Part shown: positions 51,187 to 59,959 of the stretch, piece after piece
How the letters are laid out: each line of letters opens with the position of its first letter
Numbering within the stretch: the first letter of the stretch is position 1
Source: Bin55 sp963667455
GTDB lineage: Bacteria > Pseudomonadota > Gammaproteobacteria > Pseudomonadales > Azotimanducaceae
Reading direction: 5' to 3'
DNA: 64,000 nt
Assembly (NCBI GenBank): GCA_963667455.2
Contig: CAXXFR010000013.1
Span: forward strand, 62,001-126,000
Notes under the pieces: model-generated
Database searches by the model: none
What the model saw: the letters and a program-made list of their open reading frames with translations, nothing else
Told to the model about the DNA's origin: nothing
Position numbers and translations under genes: made by a program

Positions 51187-52464
51187 TTGAATCCTGAAAG
51201 CCAGATTCCATCGCCGTCGCTTTCGGCGAACCAAAACCGGCCTACGCACCTGGCATTTCCGTTCTACATTGCCAGTTCTAGCCTTTGGATCGCCGGATTA
51301 AGCCTGCAAGGCTTGTTTGTCAACTGGACTTTCTTGGGAGTACTCAAGGAATCGGTGGGCACATTTGGCGCAATCCGCTCTGTGATGAGTTCGATTCCTC
51401 TCGTGTTTCTGTTGATTGGCGGGATTGTGGCAGATCGAGTCAACTCAAGGCTATTGCTTGTCCTACTCACGGCAGTAGCCGCCTGCATTCCCTTGTTCCT
51501 GATGGGGTTTGTATCCGATCTGAAAGTTTGGCACGTTGCAACTTTCGGAATAGCAATCGCATTGCTCAACGCACTTGGAGATCCTGCGCGGCAAGCAGCC
51601 ATCAACCGAGTGACTCGGACCGATATTCAAAGATCGGTCGTGATCGTCTTCATCGTGCCCAGTCTCTTGAGTGGCGTGCTCTATTCGCTCTTCGGACGGT
51701 TGGAGGCAGTCGGTCTTGAGTGGATTCTTCTGTTGATGTCTGCGATTTTTGCTCTGTCAGTGGCGACGTTGTTTGGACTTCCTCAGCTTCCGCCCGTGCC
51801 GCGGGCCAGATTGCAGTTGCTATCAGGATTCAAGGCCATTCTGAAGCTACCTCTCATTCGCGATGTCATTGCAATGAACTTTGCTTCGTCGTTGTTCAAT
51901 GCTGGGGGCTACGTCGTGGCCGTGCCGATCATCGCGGTTCAGGTCTACGAAGGTAACGCCGCTTTTCTCTCGATGGTGTCGCTTGTCTTTCTCATTGCCA
52001 GTACGAGTTCCAATTTCCTGCTGTTGGTGTTCATGCCGATTCGCCGCCCGGGACTGGTCTTTGCCGCACTACAACTGACACGTGCTCTGATCTTGATTTG
52101 GCTGTTATTCAAGCCCAGCGAAATTCTGTTCTTGATGCTGATGGGAGCATGGGGTCTCAATATGGGCCTTACTTCGACACTGATGCGCAGTATGGTTCAA
52201 GAACTCGCGCCAACCATCCACCGAGCGCAGATTCTCTCCGTCTTGCTCCTCAGCTTCATGCTGAGTTCACCCATTTCATCCCTGGTGATCAGTCAACTGA
52301 TGGAAGCAACTAGCCCGCTTACTGGACTGGTTCCCGGAATCTTTCTGTCGATCCTGATTTTTGTTTGGGGCTATCGCTTCTCGGGTGTGTGGAACTATCG
52401 CTCGCCGTCGGTCGATGACCATCAAAGCGTGTTCAAGCGCTTGATTTCTCGGGCTACTAGATGA
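51187..52464 (+). CDS. MFS transporter, EntS/DHA3-like
   Basis: A 425-residue inner-membrane protein with about 12 hydrophobic helices. The first begins FPFYIASSSLWIAG near residue 24, and the loop after helix 2 has GGIVADRVNSR near 79-89, the family's GxxxDR(x)(x)R. A central loop carries PPVPRARLQLLSGFKAIL. The pattern resembles DHA3-type exporters such as EntS, so efflux of a small molecule is likely. The start is TTG with AAGGA upstream. Its last 43 bases overlap the 3' end of the convergent hydrolase gene. A link to the PhyH/reductase pair is possible from position only. Confidence 0.85.
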   Translation: MNPESQIPSPSLSANQNRPTHLAFPFYIASSSLWIAGLSLQGLFVNWTFLGVLKESVGTFGAIRSVMSSIPLVFLLIGGIVADRVNSRLLLVLLTAVAACIPLFLMGFVSDLKVWHVATFGIAIALLNALGDPARQAAINRVTRTDIQRSVVIVFIVPSLLSGVLYSLFGRLEAVGLEWILLLMSAIFALSVATLFGLPQLPPVPRARLQLLSGFKAILKLPLIRDVIAMNFASSLFNAGGYVVAVPIIAVQVYEGNAAFLSMVSLVFLIASTSSNFLLLVFMPIRRPGLVFAALQLTRALILIWLLFKPSEILFLMLMGAWGLNMGLTSTLMRSMVQELAPTIHRAQILSVLLLSFMLSSPISSLVISQLMEATSPLTGLVPGIFLSILIFVWGYRFSGVWNYRSPSVDDHQSVFKRLISRATR

Positions 52465-53297
52465 GGTTGCTGCATTGGAATGAAGTGTGTCAGTTCGGGT
52501 AGATACAGATCCCTTCCCTTGGAAAACTGTCGATACAGGTTCGGCCAAGTGGGAGACTTGGAAAAGTCCATTGCTTGACTGTTGTCCGTAACCGGTTGTG
52601 CTCTCATCACGCATACCGGTTGTCGCACATGCTTGAACAGATGGTTGAGGTCGGTATCTCGTGAACCCATATAGATCGATGCCTCTGCCTTCGGGGGACA
52701 CGCTAGTTCGTAGTGTTGAGAGTTGTTGAACAGCAACCCCCAGTTGCAGTAGTCGCGAAGACATCTCTTGGTCCACAACGAGAATGGATGGCGATGCTTG
52801 AAAGCTTCATACATTTCACCTGGAGACTGCCATGCATTTCGCCGCCGAGCGACTGGATGGGACTCTACCGAGCTCCAGCTTGGAAATTTTTTTGCGGCTG
52901 TCAGTGCCTCAGGCGAAGGAATGACTGGATCGACGAGAACCAAACCCTTGAAACGATTGGGGTCGGCTGCGCACGCTTGCACGATCGAGTGGCCGCCCAT
53001 GGAATGCCCGACCGCAATTAGATTGGATAGGTCAAGAGCGCGAATGAACTCTTGGATGTCTTGACCGAAGCGAGACCAGTGATATGGACCGCGGGTGGTT
53101 GTACGACCGTGACTGCGCATGTCGAGTGCAACTACGTTGAACTCGGAACCCAGTTCCGCCACAGTTGAATCCCAACATCGGGCGTGAAACCCGGTCGCGT
53201 GAACGAGTAATACAGTTGACTGGTTCGAGCCGCTCCAGGTGAAGTAGCACACATCAATGTCATCGATGTGCACATAGCGGCAAAGCGGAAGAACCAT
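52422..53297 (-). CDS. Alpha/beta hydrolase
   Basis: A protein of about 291 residues. I chose ATG 53297 because the recognisable fold begins there (VLPLCRYVHIDDIDVCYF, then LLVHATGFHARCWD). A longer frame to 53516 would run into the adjacent serine hydrolase gene and reads poorly. The nucleophile is Ser in GHSMGGHS near 110, DMRSHGRT is the usual loop after strand 4, and a His lies in ELTHFIPMQQP near the end. It is less related to the other two hydrolases in the window than they are to each other. Its 3' end overlaps the MFS gene tail to tail. Confidence 0.82.
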   Translation of the reverse strand: MVLPLCRYVHIDDIDVCYFTWSGSNQSTVLLVHATGFHARCWDSTVAELGSEFNVVALDMRSHGRTTTRGPYHWSRFGQDIQEFIRALDLSNLIAVGHSMGGHSIVQACAADPNRFKGLVLVDPVIPSPEALTAAKKFPSWSSVESHPVARRRNAWQSPGEMYEAFKHRHPFSLWTKRCLRDYCNWGLLFNNSQHYELACPPKAEASIYMGSRDTDLNHLFKHVRQPVCVMRAQPVTDNSQAMDFSKSPTWPNLYRQFSKGRDLYLPELTHFIPMQQPHLVAREIKRLNTL

Positions 53298-53365
53298 CAA
53301 GGACTTCTCGGACTCAAGCCATACGGCCGCCAGACCGCTACAACTATGTCTGATTCCTCGGGCTA

Positions 53366-54622
53366 TCAGACAAGCGCTTGGTAGGCCATGCGCTGAAACG
53401 TTTCCTGATAGTTGTTGTTGGGCATCACCCCTGCGTTGGTGACTTGGGTCAACACCACTCCGAGCATTTGTTCCTGCGGATCTGCCCAATAGAAGGTTCC
53501 AGCGGCACCTCCCCATCCGTAAGTACCTACGGAAATGATGCGTGCTCGAGCCTCTCGTCCGTGAAACGTTGCAACTCCAAGTCCCCAGTGATAGCCCCTG
53601 CCGGTCATGGGGATGATCATGCTGCCGCTATGGTTGCCGACCATCATGTCGACGGTCTTTCGTCCAAGAATGCGAACACCTTCAAGTTCCCCTCCATTGA
53701 GCAACATTTGGCCGAAGCGTGCGTAGTCGCCAACGGTTGACACGACTCCCCCCGAGTCTCCACCGCCTCCAAACTCGGTCCTTGGACCGAGAAGCTTCTC
53801 GCTGGTTTGTGCTTTGTCGATTTCGGTGAGTTTCACGACTCCGTCGGACTCTCGGGGTGTGTACATCGCTGTGAATCGTGGAAGTGTGCCTTCTTTGAGG
53901 TAGAAGCCGGTGTCGTTCATCCCGAGCGGCTCGAAGATGTTCTCGCCAAAAAACTGTTCGAGGTCTTGTCCACATGCCTCTTCCAACACGGCGGAGAGAA
54001 CTGGATAACCCGCGTGATAGACAAATCTTTCGCCCGGATGTGAGGCGAGCGGAAGTTCTGCGAGGGCGCGAACCCGTTCCCGGTTGGACAATCGAGGCCG
54101 ACCGCTCCCGTTACCGTCTCCGTCGATCCAACCCAGCTTCTCCAACGTCTCTCGATGCGCTTGTCGAAAGTAGCTTGGAGCGAACGCGGGATTCATCAAT
54201 CCGGTTGTATTCGTTAGGCAGTCTCGAATGGTCAGTTGCCGCTTTGCACGGCGAGGAAACATCGGTTCGTCGTAAGACCAAACCTGTAGGTCTGACCATT
54301 CCGGCAGGAATTTGGCCACTGGATCGTCTGGAGTCAGGATTCCCCTCTCATAGAGAATGAGCGTGGCAACTCCAGCGATGGGCTTGGTGTTCGAGAACAT
54401 TCGACCGATCGTGTCCTTCGGTGCTTGCTCTCCGGTCTCTAAGTCCAAGACACCATGCGATTCGAACTGCACGATCTGACCATGTCGAGCTACGAGCGTA
54501 ACAAGGTGCGGCACCTTTTCATCGTCGACGAACTGTTGCATCGCTGGCGCGATTTGAGCTAGTCGACTCTCGTCGAAACCGAGTTCGCTTGGATTGCCGA
54601 TTGGCAATGGGGAATTTGACAT
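53366..54622 (-). CDS. Serine hydrolase, beta-lactamase/EstB family
   Basis: A 418-residue class C beta-lactamase-fold protein without a signal peptide. The SxxK motif is SNTK near 78-81 (RMFSNTKPIAG), the Tyr motif is YHAGY near 200 (YxxG in place of YxN), and a WGGAAGT near 372 stands for the third motif. This combination is typical of family VIII carboxylesterases such as EstB and of LovD-like acyltransferases rather than antibiotic-degrading lactamases. The likely substrates are esters. It is upstream of the alpha/beta hydrolase on the same strand with a 68-base gap. Confidence 0.88.
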   Translation of the reverse strand: MSNSPLPIGNPSELGFDESRLAQIAPAMQQFVDDEKVPHLVTLVARHGQIVQFESHGVLDLETGEQAPKDTIGRMFSNTKPIAGVATLILYERGILTPDDPVAKFLPEWSDLQVWSYDEPMFPRRAKRQLTIRDCLTNTTGLMNPAFAPSYFRQAHRETLEKLGWIDGDGNGSGRPRLSNRERVRALAELPLASHPGERFVYHAGYPVLSAVLEEACGQDLEQFFGENIFEPLGMNDTGFYLKEGTLPRFTAMYTPRESDGVVKLTEIDKAQTSEKLLGPRTEFGGGGDSGGVVSTVGDYARFGQMLLNGGELEGVRILGRKTVDMMVGNHSGSMIIPMTGRGYHWGLGVATFHGREARARIISVGTYGWGGAAGTFYWADPQEQMLGVVLTQVTNAGVMPNNNYQETFQRMAYQALV

Positions 54623-54672
54623 GCGGGTTCCTGTTGGCGACCTAGAAGGGGTGGGAAAGTCTGCGACGTTTG

Positions 54673-55326
54673 CTACGAACCGTCAACGGGATTCCGCAAC
54701 ATCGACTCGACGATCTGGGAGACGTCTGGCAATTCCACAGTGCGGGATTCTCGAGAAGCTTCTATTGCCTCGCACAGCAGGCTAAAGGCGACATCGGCAT
54801 CGTCGTTGACAATCACGTAGTCAAATTCATTGTAGTGGGACATTTCAGATGCCGCCTGCGACATTCGATACGCAATGACTTCGTCGGAATCCTCCCCCCG
54901 ATCGACAAGCCGTTGCTTCAGTATCTCCAGGCTCGGTGGAACCACGAAAATGCTCGTACTGTTCGTGTAGACCCTTTTGATGCTTCTAGAACCCTGCCAG
55001 TCAATGTCGAACAAGACATCGAAGCCTTGTTCGAGCCGTTCTTCGACCTGGTCTTTCGTTGTCCCATAACGCTCGCCGAACACAGTGGCGTGTTCAAGAA
55101 ACTTGCCAGACCCTTCAAGCCTTAGGAATTCGTCTTTGGTTGCGAAGAAGTAGTCGATCCCGTGTATCTCGTTGGGGCGCGCTTCTCGAGTTGTGGTTGA
55201 TATCGAAGCGACTAGTCTTTCGTCGTGCTCCAACAGTCGATTTACCAACATCGTCTTTCCGCATCCAGACGGTGCGGCGATGATGAATGGGCGACCGGAG
55301 TCTTCTCGAGCGCGTCGGCTCGTCAT
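54673..55326 (-). CDS. gmk: Guanylate kinase
   Basis: A 217-residue kinase converting GMP to GDP. The P-loop is APSGCGKT near residues 17-24, followed by STTTREARPNEIHGIDYFF (GMP binding), GERYGTTKDQVEERL and VLFDIDWQGSRSIK. ATG 55326 is chosen because it overlaps the yicC stop (ATGA) and matches the family length. A frame extending to 55395 would lie inside yicC. yicC-gmk coupling is common in proteobacteria. Confidence 0.96.
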   Translation of the reverse strand: MTSRRAREDSGRPFIIAAPSGCGKTMLVNRLLEHDERLVASISTTTREARPNEIHGIDYFFATKDEFLRLEGSGKFLEHATVFGERYGTTKDQVEERLEQGFDVLFDIDWQGSRSIKRVYTNSTSIFVVPPSLEILKQRLVDRGEDSDEVIAYRMSQAASEMSHYNEFDYVIVNDDADVAFSLLCEAIEASRESRTVELPDVSQIVESMLRNPVDGS

Positions 55327-56177
55327 TCGATGTTCTGCGCCTGTTCCCGAATCTCGTCGACGAAGACCTTCAGGTCGACGGCGAGCGATGCACATTCTGG
55401 AGTCTGTGCTTTGGATGCAAGCGTACTGGCCTCTCGAAGCAGTTCCTGAGAGAGGAAAGTCAACCTCCGCCCGATTGGTTCGTCCGTGGACAGTCGTGAC
55501 TCAATTTCATCGAGATGCACTCTCACTCGCTCCAGTTCTTCGACGTAATCGGCCCGTTGAGCGATTAGAGCTACTTCTTGCGCGATTCGAGTGGCATCGA
55601 CCTCGACTTGCAGTGCGGCGATACGGTTCTCAAGATTGCCACGAACAGTCTCTATCTGTTCCTGACGCTGTTCCTCCAATTCGGCCACGCGTAGGTTGCA
55701 AGAGTTCACCTTTTCGTTTAGGACGGAATTGAGTGCTTCTCCTTCGCGTTGTCGTTCCGCCAGAAAATCGTCCAAGACGGATTGGAAGTCTCTCTTGATC
55801 GACTCCTCTAGTCCGCTGAAGTCCAGATTGTTCGAACTATCTGACTCAATCGTTCGATGTAGAGCCATTAAGTCGATTGTGGGCGACAATTTGCCTGGAA
55901 GAGCATCCACGAGACTGTCCAGCGAGTTCTTCAATTGGACTGGAATCGCGGTGCTCTCATTGTTGGTCTTGGAGCCGGCAAGTTGAAGTCGAAACACAAC
56001 ATCGACCTTGCCTCGCGAAATGTTCTTCCGCACCATTTGGACTACATCGGACTCCAGCTGGCTCAATGAATCTGGAACCTTCGCTCGAACGTCCAGTCCT
56101 CGGTGATTGACCGATCGGATTTCCCAGACATAGCCATCGCCTTCAATGCGGGAAAAAGCGGTCATGGAGTTTGTCAT
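55323..56177 (-). CDS. yicC: YicC-family endoribonuclease
   Basis: A 284-residue cytoplasmic protein. MTNSMTAFSRIEG and WEIRSVNHRGLDVRAKVP at the start, then the long helical middle, and RADYVEELERVRVHLDEIESRL ... IGRRLTFLSQELLREASTLASKAQ at the end match YicC throughout. The family is linked to RNA turnover (YicC as an endoribonuclease affecting RyhB in E. coli). It is coupled to gmk by a four-base overlap and divergent from rph 57 bases away. Confidence 0.95.
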   Translation of the reverse strand: MTNSMTAFSRIEGDGYVWEIRSVNHRGLDVRAKVPDSLSQLESDVVQMVRKNISRGKVDVVFRLQLAGSKTNNESTAIPVQLKNSLDSLVDALPGKLSPTIDLMALHRTIESDSSNNLDFSGLEESIKRDFQSVLDDFLAERQREGEALNSVLNEKVNSCNLRVAELEEQRQEQIETVRGNLENRIAALQVEVDATRIAQEVALIAQRADYVEELERVRVHLDEIESRLSTDEPIGRRLTFLSQELLREASTLASKAQTPECASLAVDLKVFVDEIREQAQNIE

Positions 56178-56234
56178 GGCAAGATTCTAGCCTCGTATAA
56201 TTTTTTGCTCGCTCGACGTTCCAACGGTTAGCGA

Positions 56235-56945
56235 TTGAATACTCCCCAGCGACCGAAAGGACGGCTTCCCGACGAGCTCCGTCCCATCGTTATCCAACGC
56301 GGTGTGTCAAGCAATTCCGATGGTTCCGTGCTGATTGAGGTCGGCGAGACCCGCGTGCTGTGTACTGCGAACATACAACATGGCGTACCACCCTTCCTTC
56401 GCAATCAAGGTACTGGATGGATCAACGCTGAATACGGGATGTTGCCGGGTGCGACCAACACTCGAACGGATCGAGAGGCTGTTAAAGGAAAGCAGTCCGG
56501 TCGAACAGTGGAGATACAGCGCTTGATCGGTCGTTCACTTCGTCAAGCCGTGAATTTGGATCACATCGGTGAGCGAACGGTCCGAATTGACTGTGATGTC
56601 TTGCAAGCGGATGGCGGGACGCGTACAGCTTCCATTTCCGGGGCTTGTGTTGCATTGCGAGACGCCCTGGAGAAAATCAATCCCAAGGCGTTTATCGGCT
56701 GGGTTGCAGCAGTTAGCGTCGGTATTGTCCATGGGGAAGTTCGGTTGGATCTTGAGTACGCAGAGGACTCACGAGCAGGGACGGATCTCAATGTAGTAAT
56801 GATGGACAAGCAAGGATTCGTTGAACTGCAAGGGACTGCAGAACGCGACCCGTTCCCGCAACAGGATCTCGACTCGATGATTGCTTTCTCGCGGAAAGGC
56901 ATCGAAGAGATCTTCGAGATTCAACGCAACGCGAGGGCGGGTTGA
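56235..56945 (+). CDS. rph: Ribonuclease PH
   Basis: A 236-residue phosphorolytic 3'-5' exonuclease for tRNA maturation. RPKGRLPDELRP, GVPPFLRNQGTGWINAEYGMLPGATNTRTDREA, GRTVEIQRLIGRSLR and DCDVLQADGGTRTASI are full-length family signatures, including the phosphate-binding Arg region. The start is TTG 56235. Its TGA shares bases with the ATG of pyrE. The divergent yicC-gmk and rph-pyrE arrangement supports a gammaproteobacterial host. Confidence 0.96.
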   Translation: MNTPQRPKGRLPDELRPIVIQRGVSSNSDGSVLIEVGETRVLCTANIQHGVPPFLRNQGTGWINAEYGMLPGATNTRTDREAVKGKQSGRTVEIQRLIGRSLRQAVNLDHIGERTVRIDCDVLQADGGTRTASISGACVALRDALEKINPKAFIGWVAAVSVGIVHGEVRLDLEYAEDSRAGTDLNVVMMDKQGFVELQGTAERDPFPQQDLDSMIAFSRKGIEEIFEIQRNARAG

Positions 56946-57589
56946 TGCTAGCGGGAAGCGCATTCATCGCGGACATGGTTCAAGAAGGTGTTCTTGCGTT
57001 TGGAAACTTTACCTTGAAGTCTGGAATCAAGAGCCCCTACTTTTTTAACCTAGGGCGAATTTCATCCGGCGAAGCTCTAGGCAATCTCGGCTATGTATTC
57101 GCCAAGCGGATTTGTGATCTCAATCTCTCTCCTGATGTCTTGTTCGGACCGGCCTACAAAGGGATTCCTCTGGCGACGACCACTGCGATGTCGCTCTCCG
57201 GCATGGGAAAGCAGACAGTCATAGCGTTCAACAGAAAGGAAGCCAAGGATCACGGAGAAGGTGGGTCTCTAGTTGGTGGTGATTTGCCCGCTGCGAAGGT
57301 ATTGGTTGTGGACGATGTCGTCACAGACGGCACTTCCAAGATTGAAGCCTTCGAAATGATTCGAGCGAACCACGGAATCCCTATGGGTGTCCTAGTCGCA
57401 TTGGATCGCAAGGAACGTTCCGCTGATGGGAGACGGACCATGCTTCAAGTCCTCGAGGAAAAGCTTGATACCCCCGTGTACAGCGTTGCGACTCTCAACG
57501 ATATCTTGTCGTACCTGGACTTCAGCGAAGACCACAAGTCACTTGATGCCGTTGAAAGCTACGCCGAAGAACACTGTCTGTTGGATTAG
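56945..57589 (+). CDS. pyrE: Orotate phosphoribosyltransferase
   Basis: A 214-residue enzyme making orotidine 5'-phosphate from orotate and PRPP in pyrimidine synthesis. FGNFTLKSGIKSPYFFNLG, GPAYKGIPLA, FNRKEAKDHGEGG (the flexible catalytic loop) and the PRPP motif VLVVDDVVTDGTS are all intact. ATG 56945 shares its A with the rph stop (TGATG), so the two are translationally coupled. A TTG directly before it is an alternative. The gene ends 45 bases from the convergent argB. Confidence 0.96.
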   Translation: MLAGSAFIADMVQEGVLAFGNFTLKSGIKSPYFFNLGRISSGEALGNLGYVFAKRICDLNLSPDVLFGPAYKGIPLATTTAMSLSGMGKQTVIAFNRKEAKDHGEGGSLVGGDLPAAKVLVVDDVVTDGTSKIEAFEMIRANHGIPMGVLVALDRKERSADGRRTMLQVLEEKLDTPVYSVATLNDILSYLDFSEDHKSLDAVESYAEEHCLLD

Positions 57590-57634
57590 CTTAGCCATCG
57601 CGAGCACTTGCCAACACCCGCACGATGAACTGTT

Positions 57635-58531
57635 CTAGCCCGTGATGAGTGTGCCCACCCCGCGGGCGGTGAAGATCTCTAGGAGTAGCACGTGTTCTAC
57701 ACGACCGTCGATGATGTGTACATTTCCTACGCCATTGTTGATGGCATCCATCGCGCACTTCACTTTTGGAAGCATGCCTCCTGAGACAGTTTCCTGTTCC
57801 ATCAACTCAGCTAGTTGGGTGGTGGACAGCTCAGTGAAAGTGCGTCCAGATGAGTCTTGCACCCCTGGCGTATTGGTGAGAAGCAGAAGCTTGTCTGCTT
57901 TCATTTGGGAAGCCACCGCTTCGGCCACAAAGTCGGCATTGATGTTGTAGGACTCGCCGTCCGGACCTATTCCAATGGGAGCGATGACTGGGATGAATCC
58001 TCCATCGGTAAGAGTGTTCAACACAGCGTCGTTGACCTGGTGCACTTTGCCGACGTGACCAATGTCGATGATTTCCGGTTCATGTACATCTTCCGACGAG
58101 ATGCGCAGTTCCATTTTTCTCGCTGCTATCAAGTCGCCATCCTTACCGGTGACCCCGATCGCTTTGCCGCCATTGGAGTTGATCAGTGAGACGATTTCCT
58201 GATTGACGGTTCCACCCAGCACCATTTGGACTACATCCATGGTGGCGGAATCCGTGACCCGCATGCCGTGTACGAATTTGGTCGCGATACCCAAGCGCTC
58301 TAAGAGATCGCCAATCTGTGGGCCACCGCCATGTACCACGATTGGATTGAGACCCACCAGCTTCATGAGCACGATATCTCGAGCGAACGCCTCCTTCAGA
58401 TGAGGCTCGACCATCGCGTTTCCGCCGTACTTGACGATGATCGTTGCCCCGTGGAATTTCTGGATGTAGGGAAGTGCCTCGATGAGAACATGGGCGACTA
58501 GGTCTTGCAAATTGTGGTCTTGAGAAGTCAT
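57635..58531 (-). CDS. argB: Acetylglutamate kinase
   Basis: A 298-residue kinase phosphorylating N-acetylglutamate in arginine synthesis. IIVKYGGNAM, GLNPIVVHGGGPQIGDLL, FVHGMRVTDSATM, YNINADFVAEAVASQMKADKLLLLTNTPGV and SGGMLPKVKCAMDAI are clear family motifs. The N-terminal helix (LQDLVAHVLIEALPYIQKF) is the kind found in arginine-inhibitable hexameric enzymes. Its start overlaps the stop of the mutase gene by four bases, so the two are coupled, as in Pseudomonas. Confidence 0.96.
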   Translation of the reverse strand: MTSQDHNLQDLVAHVLIEALPYIQKFHGATIIVKYGGNAMVEPHLKEAFARDIVLMKLVGLNPIVVHGGGPQIGDLLERLGIATKFVHGMRVTDSATMDVVQMVLGGTVNQEIVSLINSNGGKAIGVTGKDGDLIAARKMELRISSEDVHEPEIIDIGHVGKVHQVNDAVLNTLTDGGFIPVIAPIGIGPDGESYNINADFVAEAVASQMKADKLLLLTNTPGVQDSSGRTFTELSTTQLAELMEQETVSGGMLPKVKCAMDAINNGVGNVHIIDGRVEHVLLLEIFTARGVGTLITG

Positions 58532-59922
58532 GTGTCAATTTGACCTGCAAGATCGGGAGCAACTCGGGAAATCTGCTCGCTGAACCTTAGACGCACTTTT
58601 TCCAAGGCTTCCTCCGAATTGGCTTCAAAGCGCAACGTCAGATTAGGGGTTGTGTTGCTTGCTCGAATCAGTCCCCATGAATCGTCGTAGTCGACTCGTA
58701 GACCATCGACGGTCAAGACTTTCCCGTCGAAACTTGCCAACTCTTGAAGTTGGTCGATCACGTCGAATTTTCGACTGTCGGTGGTTCGGATTTCCAATTC
58801 TGGTGTCGCGAATCGCGGAGGGAATTCGGCAACTATCTCGTCTAGTGTGTTTGGGGACTTGCTCAGCAACTCGATGAGCCGTGCCGCCGCGTAGAACGCA
58901 TCATCGAATCCAAACCAACGATCGGCGAAGCAGATGTGTCCGCTGAACTCGCCTCCCAAGGGTGCCTCAAGCTCTCGAATCTTCTGCTTGATGTTCGTGT
59001 GCCCGGTCTTCCACATCACAGATTTCCCGCCGAGTGAGGAGATTGTGGAGGGCAGCACGCTCCCACACTTCACGTCGAACACGATTGACGCATTGGGCTG
59101 TGCTTGAAGAATTTCTTTCGCATAGATCGCCATCAAGGTGTCGGCGGTAACGATCTTGCCAGTTGAAGTGACCACGCCTAGTCGGTCGCCATCGCCGTCG
59201 AATCCGATGCCTAGGTCCAAGTTTCGTGTGCGCACGAGCTCGATGAGGTCTTCGAGGTTCTCCGGTTTGATTGGATCGGGGTGGTGGTTGGGAAACGTGC
59301 CGTCCGGCTCGGCGAACAGTGGATGGACTTCACATCCAATTGCCTCGAACAATCTTGGAGCCAACACTCCGGTCACTCCGTTGCCGCAATCCATGCCAAC
59401 TCGGAGTGTCCGATCTAGTCGAATGTCCGAACAGACTCGTTCGATGTAGTCGTCCACGACGGAAGTTCGGGCGTACGTGCCATCTCCCTCTTGCAGATCT
59501 CCCGTAGCAATTCTCGTTCGCAAAGTCTGCAATTGCTCTCCGGCAAATGAGATTCCGTTTAGAACGAATTTGAGCCCATTGAATTCTGGAGGGTTGTGGG
59601 ATCCAGTTACGACGATTCCCGAACCTGTACCGAAGTGCTCCACCGCAAAATAGAGCACCGGAGTTGGCACGATTCCGATATCGACAGCGTCGATTCCTCC
59701 TAAGTTCAGTCCACGTGCCAGCGCTTTCTTCAACTTGTCAGTGGAAAGTCGAACATCTCCTGCCACTAGTACTACCGCTGCACCCCGACGCAGCGCTCGG
59801 TTGGCGAATGCTTGGCCGATGAGTTGAACGACATCTTCGGTGAGTTCGTCTTCGACGCGACCTCGAATGTCATAGGCACGAAAGATGTACTCGGGTAATT
59901 GGCGATCTAGCGAGTCCGACAT
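58528..59922 (-). CDS. algC: Phosphomannomutase/phosphoglucomutase
   Basis: A 464-residue alpha-D-phosphohexomutase interconverting 1- and 6-phosphates of mannose or glucose for surface polysaccharide. IFRAYDIRG opens it, the phosphoserine loop is VVTGSHNPPEFNG near 103-115, the metal loop is GFDGDGDRLG near 243, the sugar loop is LGGEFSGHICF near 325, and the phosphate-binding loop RASNTTPNLTLRFEA is near 430. The length matches P. aeruginosa AlgC. It overlaps argB and follows coaBC by 37 bases. The dut gene normally found between them is absent. Confidence 0.93.
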   Translation of the reverse strand: MSDSLDRQLPEYIFRAYDIRGRVEDELTEDVVQLIGQAFANRALRRGAAVVLVAGDVRLSTDKLKKALARGLNLGGIDAVDIGIVPTPVLYFAVEHFGTGSGIVVTGSHNPPEFNGLKFVLNGISFAGEQLQTLRTRIATGDLQEGDGTYARTSVVDDYIERVCSDIRLDRTLRVGMDCGNGVTGVLAPRLFEAIGCEVHPLFAEPDGTFPNHHPDPIKPENLEDLIELVRTRNLDLGIGFDGDGDRLGVVTSTGKIVTADTLMAIYAKEILQAQPNASIVFDVKCGSVLPSTISSLGGKSVMWKTGHTNIKQKIRELEAPLGGEFSGHICFADRWFGFDDAFYAAARLIELLSKSPNTLDEIVAEFPPRFATPELEIRTTDSRKFDVIDQLQELASFDGKVLTVDGLRVDYDDSWGLIRASNTTPNLTLRFEANSEEALEKVRLRFSEQISRVAPDLAGQIDT

Positions 59923-59959
59923 CGCAATAGGCTACGAAGTTAGTTTGAAGCGCCGAATT

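Noticed and set aside
53298..53516. N-terminal extension of the alpha/beta hydrolase
   Set aside because: It would overlap the serine hydrolase gene and is rich in Arg, Cys and Gly without fold character. The fold starts at ATG 53297.
55327..55395. Longer start for guanylate kinase
   Set aside because: It lies entirely inside yicC. The ATGA overlap at 55323-55326 gives the normal length.
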